From Schistosoma haematobium (lineage: Eukaryota > Platyhelminthes > Trematoda > Strigeidida > Schistosomatidae): a stretch of 64,000 nt of DNA. The stretch is taken from NCBI RefSeq assembly GCF_000699445.3, contig NC_067196.1, positions 2,480,001 through 2,544,000 on the forward strand. Direction: 5' to 3'. The position numbers and the translations under genes are program-made. How positions within the stretch are numbered: position 1 is the stretch's first letter; the number at the start of each line of letters is the position of its first letter. This document shows positions 60,681-64,000 of this stretch, piece after piece. The notes below the pieces were generated by a model. The model was not told the DNA's origin. It was given only the letters and a program-made list of their open reading frames with translations, and ran no database searches.

Positions 60681-60990
60681 CAGAGGAGTTGGAAAACCTT
60701 GATTCCAAACCAATGGTGCACATGGGCTCCAGTATCTTGAGGGAAAAAATGACGTATGAACCAATTATTGACCACTGGCTACCATGGGATTGTATCTCCT
60801 TACGTCGCTCCACTGCCTTGTGGATCAGACCTTCAGGTCGAAGGCTCCGGGTGTGGCCCTCTAAGAAAACCACCTGTTTCGGTTTAGGCACCCGGGCAGT
60901 ATCACAGCCCTCATACACGTCGAATGATTTATGTGTCGCATATGTATTCCGTGCCTCCTTGTACCAATATCTATGTGTTCAAATAAAATT
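60681..60990 (+). repeat. RTE-derived short element, 5'-truncated, copy L
   Basis: Starts GAGGAGTTGGAAAACCTTGA, distal head to CACCCGGGCAGTATCACAGC, tail GCCTCCTTGTACCAATATC then TTCAAATAAAAT. Confidence 0.85.
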
Positions 60991-61309
60991 AGCGGAACAA
61001 TGTAAAGAGGTATTTCAGTTGTAATCAACTAGTTGGTTGTATAGTTTCATAAATAAAAAATATTCAGCCTCTAGTTGAAGCTATTTTGTCGGGGATCAGT
61101 TTAATTTATTAGTTGTGTTCGTCATGGATTGATCTTAGTTTTGATACTATTTAAAACTAGGAAACACATTAGACATCCGTTGAATCTTAACGTGAGACTC
61201 TTTAGCAGAGCTCACTTACGACCTTGACCTAAAATGTCTATCACTAATGGTGTTAGATGATGGTCACTCTATATCGCAATTTGATTGAAATTGGAATTGT
61301 ACCTTCGTT
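60991..61309. other. Sequence without recognised feature
   Basis: Anonymous sequence 3' of the last recognised ELYS exon. Confidence 0.35.
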
Positions 61310-61935
61310 CATTGACCTGATGGTTCTAATGGTAAAGCGTTCGCTGTTGGACCTGAAGGTCCTAAATTCAATACGTGGTGTAATCATTGTTGCAGACAAT
61401 TTATGTGTTTGTCGTGTCAGTTATTATGTTAAGCCCATATACTTTATTCTAACTTTGGGACAGCCCAATCTATTCGTTCTACTTGAGTCATATTTTGACC
61501 TTGTTAATTATTCGCTTATCAGTCTTGATTGTTTTTATATGAGCGCATATGTTTGTACACTTCATACCCCATGTCTCATCACATGTCTGTAGTTTATTTT
61601 GTCTGCCTATAAATATTGAGTAACGCCTGGCTAAAAGTGAGTTGGCTTACCGGCTATCTCTACCGCACTGCATTTTGCTTTGTTCCATTAGATTCACTTT
61701 ACATACAAAATATATGTATTGAAAGGCCATTCTCGTTAATTGACTAATCTAAGTTCCGTTATTGACTAACGTGATTTAAGTCGATGATTGTATACGAGGA
61801 TAGGTGATAACAAACATTCATACGATCTAAATGGAGTCAGATCCACGGGCCACTAAATGTTCCAGACTGGGATGAAGAAGCTGTCCAGCAGTTCTTGATT
61901 TTCAGTGGTACTCTAACTCCGTTCTGTGATCAATA
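61310..61935 (+). repeat. tRNA-derived SINE split by the 450-bp repeat
   Basis: The SINE head (GATGGTTCTAATGGTAAAGC, GGTCCTAAATTCAATACG) lies at 61,318-61,380. The SINE 3' part (CCAGACTGGGATGAAGAAGC, TGTCCAGCAGTTCTTGATTT) resumes at 61,861. The 450-bp repeat lies between. Confidence 0.65.
61409..61859 (+). repeat. 450-bp dispersed repeat of unknown class, copy 2
   Basis: TGTCAGTTATTATGTTAAGC to CCACGGGCCACTAAAT, nearly identical to 33,045-33,493. Confidence 0.8.
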
Positions 61936-62164
61936 TAATTTACATCCACTTTTACGTTTAAATGTACATGATAACAGATAAACAAAGTTTTGCTGAGGTA
62001 AATTACTAACTGAATAGAAGAAAATGAGCAGTGAAAATAATTGTTTACCTTGATAAAATATGCCATGTGTCATGGTTGAGTAAAATTATTAGAGGTAAAT
62101 CAAAAAATAGTAGTTTTGTTCGATCAATCAGTTGTACTCATCTGACAAGTGTGTATTACTCAGT

Positions 62165-62730
62165 CAGTGAACACAGTGGTCTTGAGTGCTGTTAGAGGTA
62201 TAAGGGCGGTTATCACTTTCCAGTTGCCCACACCGTGGAAGGGTTCTTCTGGGGGTACCTGAAAAGGAAATTGGATTAGAGGCGGTCTCATTGACCTGAG
62301 AGCGTGACCGCAGTGCCCAAGGGATAACTGCTTGAGGCTGGTCGCACACGGCCTTTCGTGGGAGGTTTTTGACGTGTTAGCTCCGTTCTTCAAAGGGCCT
62401 TACCGCCGGAGACGGATATTCGTGGGATAAGGCGAGATGTGCATTTATAGGGTCGACCTTTTCTAACCCCACCCCTCCTTGTGGAAAGGCAGCCTTGCTG
62501 TTATTATGGTTGTATGAAAGAACACCTTACTGCTGTCACACCTCTGTACAGTCAGCAGTACGACTTCACCTTCGGACCTCAGGTTTGTTGCTTTTAGTCT
62601 TAGCGTTCTTCAACCGACCTATCTGTCATGGTAGAACCTTGAGGAAGGATTGTTGCAGCCAGTATACCTCGATTGGTTCATCTTGATAGGCAATCCCGAC
62701 CACCACATCAAGGTAGCAACAACCGTCAGG
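62165..62730 (-). repeat. 570-bp dispersed repeat, copy 2 (reverse orientation)
   Basis: Reverse complement of 52,978-53,549, from AACACAGTGGTCTTGAGTG to ATCAAGGTAGCAACAACCG. High identity over the whole length. Confidence 0.85.
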
Positions 62731-62734
62731 AGGT

Positions 62735-63200
62735 GTATTAGTTCAAGTTGCTGTGCCATATTAACACAGCAAGATGGAATTCTGAAGATAAATACCAGGT
62801 TACTAGAAGCTGAAAGAGCATCAGCAGTAACAGAAAAGATTAGGTATAGAAAAGGAGAAAAAGTATAAGGAGATTGTAGGACTCAGGTTCCAAAGAAAGA
62901 CAAGAAGTGAATGGATATACGCCATTATGAATAACTCTAACCATTGGCTATAATAATCTTGCAGACCCCAATCAGGTAGTCTGCACTAACCCATACGGTT
63001 CAGTTAAGGAGTCAGCGTCTTCATGGACTGATGCCATGTCTTGGTTTGGCCACGCTTGACTTTCTCCCAAACCACTTCTATACTAGACAACATCGCCCAT
63101 CGACGTTAACAGTGGTAGGGATATTTGTCGCACATGTCCAACCACTTGATTTGATGAAGATTTACAACCTCATCAGTCGCTTTACCATCTTCACCTTCTC
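62735..63200 (-). mobile_element. Second RTE family, 3' fragment
   Basis: Plus strand TTCAAGTTGCTGTGCCATAT matches the family 3' UTR; minus-strand coding traces continue to about 63,190. Abuts the 570-bp repeat. Confidence 0.6.
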
Positions 63201-63514
63201 ATTTTTCCAATGATGACAGAAGTATATTTTTAGTTATGTGTGTATTAGTTATTCATTTTGTGAGTGACAATAATAATAAGAAGAAAAATTCTGTTTTCAC
63301 TTCGTATATAGACTTCGAGCTATACATCTAATTTGATTTTGTTGCAACATGGTCGATAGCATTCGATCCGCACTAATAAGGACTAGATACGCATGATATT
63401 GATCGCCACCCAGTGATCAATCAATTGTGATTCTATGACCTAATTGGTTCAATTGCAGAGCTTTCATCAGTACTTAATTTGTTTAGTAGTAAGCTTCCAT
63501 AAACGCTAAATCAT
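63201..63514. other. Sequence without recognised feature
   Basis: Anonymous AT-rich sequence. Confidence 0.35.
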
Positions 63515-63790
63515 TCCGCTATGGTGTCCTTTTCAGTTGGTTGTTTCTGTAGTTTTCGTTTTGCTTTTTTGTCTTTTTTTCTAAGTCAATTTTCGTGTTC
63601 GATTGAGCTCTGATAATGTGGTTGTTTGAATTTTTTCTTATGGGTTGATAAATCGGTTCGATTTTGATCTGCAAACTGATTGTCGATAGACCTGAATACC
63701 ATGCTTTTTGAAATTTTCTAACATTGAAAGTTTCTCGGTCCAGAATTTCGATGTTTTTCCCAGTTGAATTCACGTCCTTGATTGCCTAAA
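63515..63790 (-). pseudogene. Possible Penelope-like element C-terminal (GIY-YIG side) fragment
   Basis: The minus-strand reading EFNWEK (other frame), ILDRETFNVRKFQKAWYSG and EPIYQPIRK resembles the tail of PLE proteins, where a W-x-x-xxILD...R...EAWY pattern follows the GIY-YIG nuclease. Single short fragment, no catalytic part present, so the assignment is tentative. Confidence 0.45.
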
Positions 63791-64000
63791 TGTATTAGTA
63801 TTAGCAATAACGTAACTCGTCGTTTCACTGATAATTTATTTTTGTATATAAGTTTATGGGCGCCCATTTTATCTAATATAGTGGTTACCTCAGTTGGTAT
63901 AGGCTGCTTTCTAGATGATATTACATAAGTTTTCTTTCTATATTACGTATTCCGATCTGCCTAAGAAAGGGGTGACGTGATAGCGTTTATTTATATGTAA

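Noticed and set aside
61257..61592. 111-codon open frame near the right end, considered as a downstream ELYS exon
   Set aside because: It starts in SINE sequence and runs into the 450-bp repeat; not coding.

Overview
The window is eukaryotic, AT-rich and dominated by transposable elements. It looks like a schistosome (blood fluke, Schistosoma sp.) nuclear genome fragment. The basis is a mix of repeats typical of that genus: RTE-clade and CR1/Perere-like non-LTR retrotransposons, a Penelope-like element, tRNA-derived SINEs carrying hammerhead-ribozyme modules (Sm-alpha type), plus a flatworm-style host gene with very AT-rich exons and Asn/Ser/Asp/His tracts. I cannot assign the species.

Left arm (1-16,588): mobile-element territory with no recognised host gene. 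It holds an RTE 3' scrap (about 320-720); an old minus-strand CR1-like element (about 2,530-9,787) split by a 4.6 kb plus-strand CR1-like element (3,634-8,227) whose ORF2 is open except for one TAA; a decayed MULE-type transposase with SWIM zinc finger (10,333-11,860); and a decayed Penelope-like RT (12,324-13,580) broken by a 5'-inverted CR1 insertion (13,581-14,950).

Centre and right (16,589-60,607): one large plus-strand host gene, reconstructed here as 16 coding exons with consistent phase (5,144 nt, about 1,714 codons, not terminated in the window). It encodes an ELYS/AHCTF1-like protein, the nucleoporin/chromatin factor that seeds nuclear pore assembly. Exons 1-8 cover the N-terminal beta-propeller (diagnostic [14 protein letters not shown] in exon 7). 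Exons 9-16 cover the alpha-helical ELYS domain ([20 protein letters not shown] in exon 13). Its introns are packed with repeats: two nearly identical 4 kb RTE copies in inverted orientation (introns 4 and 9), at least twelve roughly 0.2-0.6 kb elements made of only the RTE head and tail, fragments of two further RTE families, two solo LTRs of one family, a MITE, two foldback repeats, several hammerhead SINEs, and one probable last exon of an unidentified host gene on the opposite strand (52,369-52,805, intron 12).

Right end (60,608-64,000): repeats only. The downstream ELYS exons, expected to encode the disordered AT-hook tail, must lie beyond the window or are not recognisable. No rRNA, CRISPR array or functional tRNA gene was seen; tRNA-like sequences are SINE heads.
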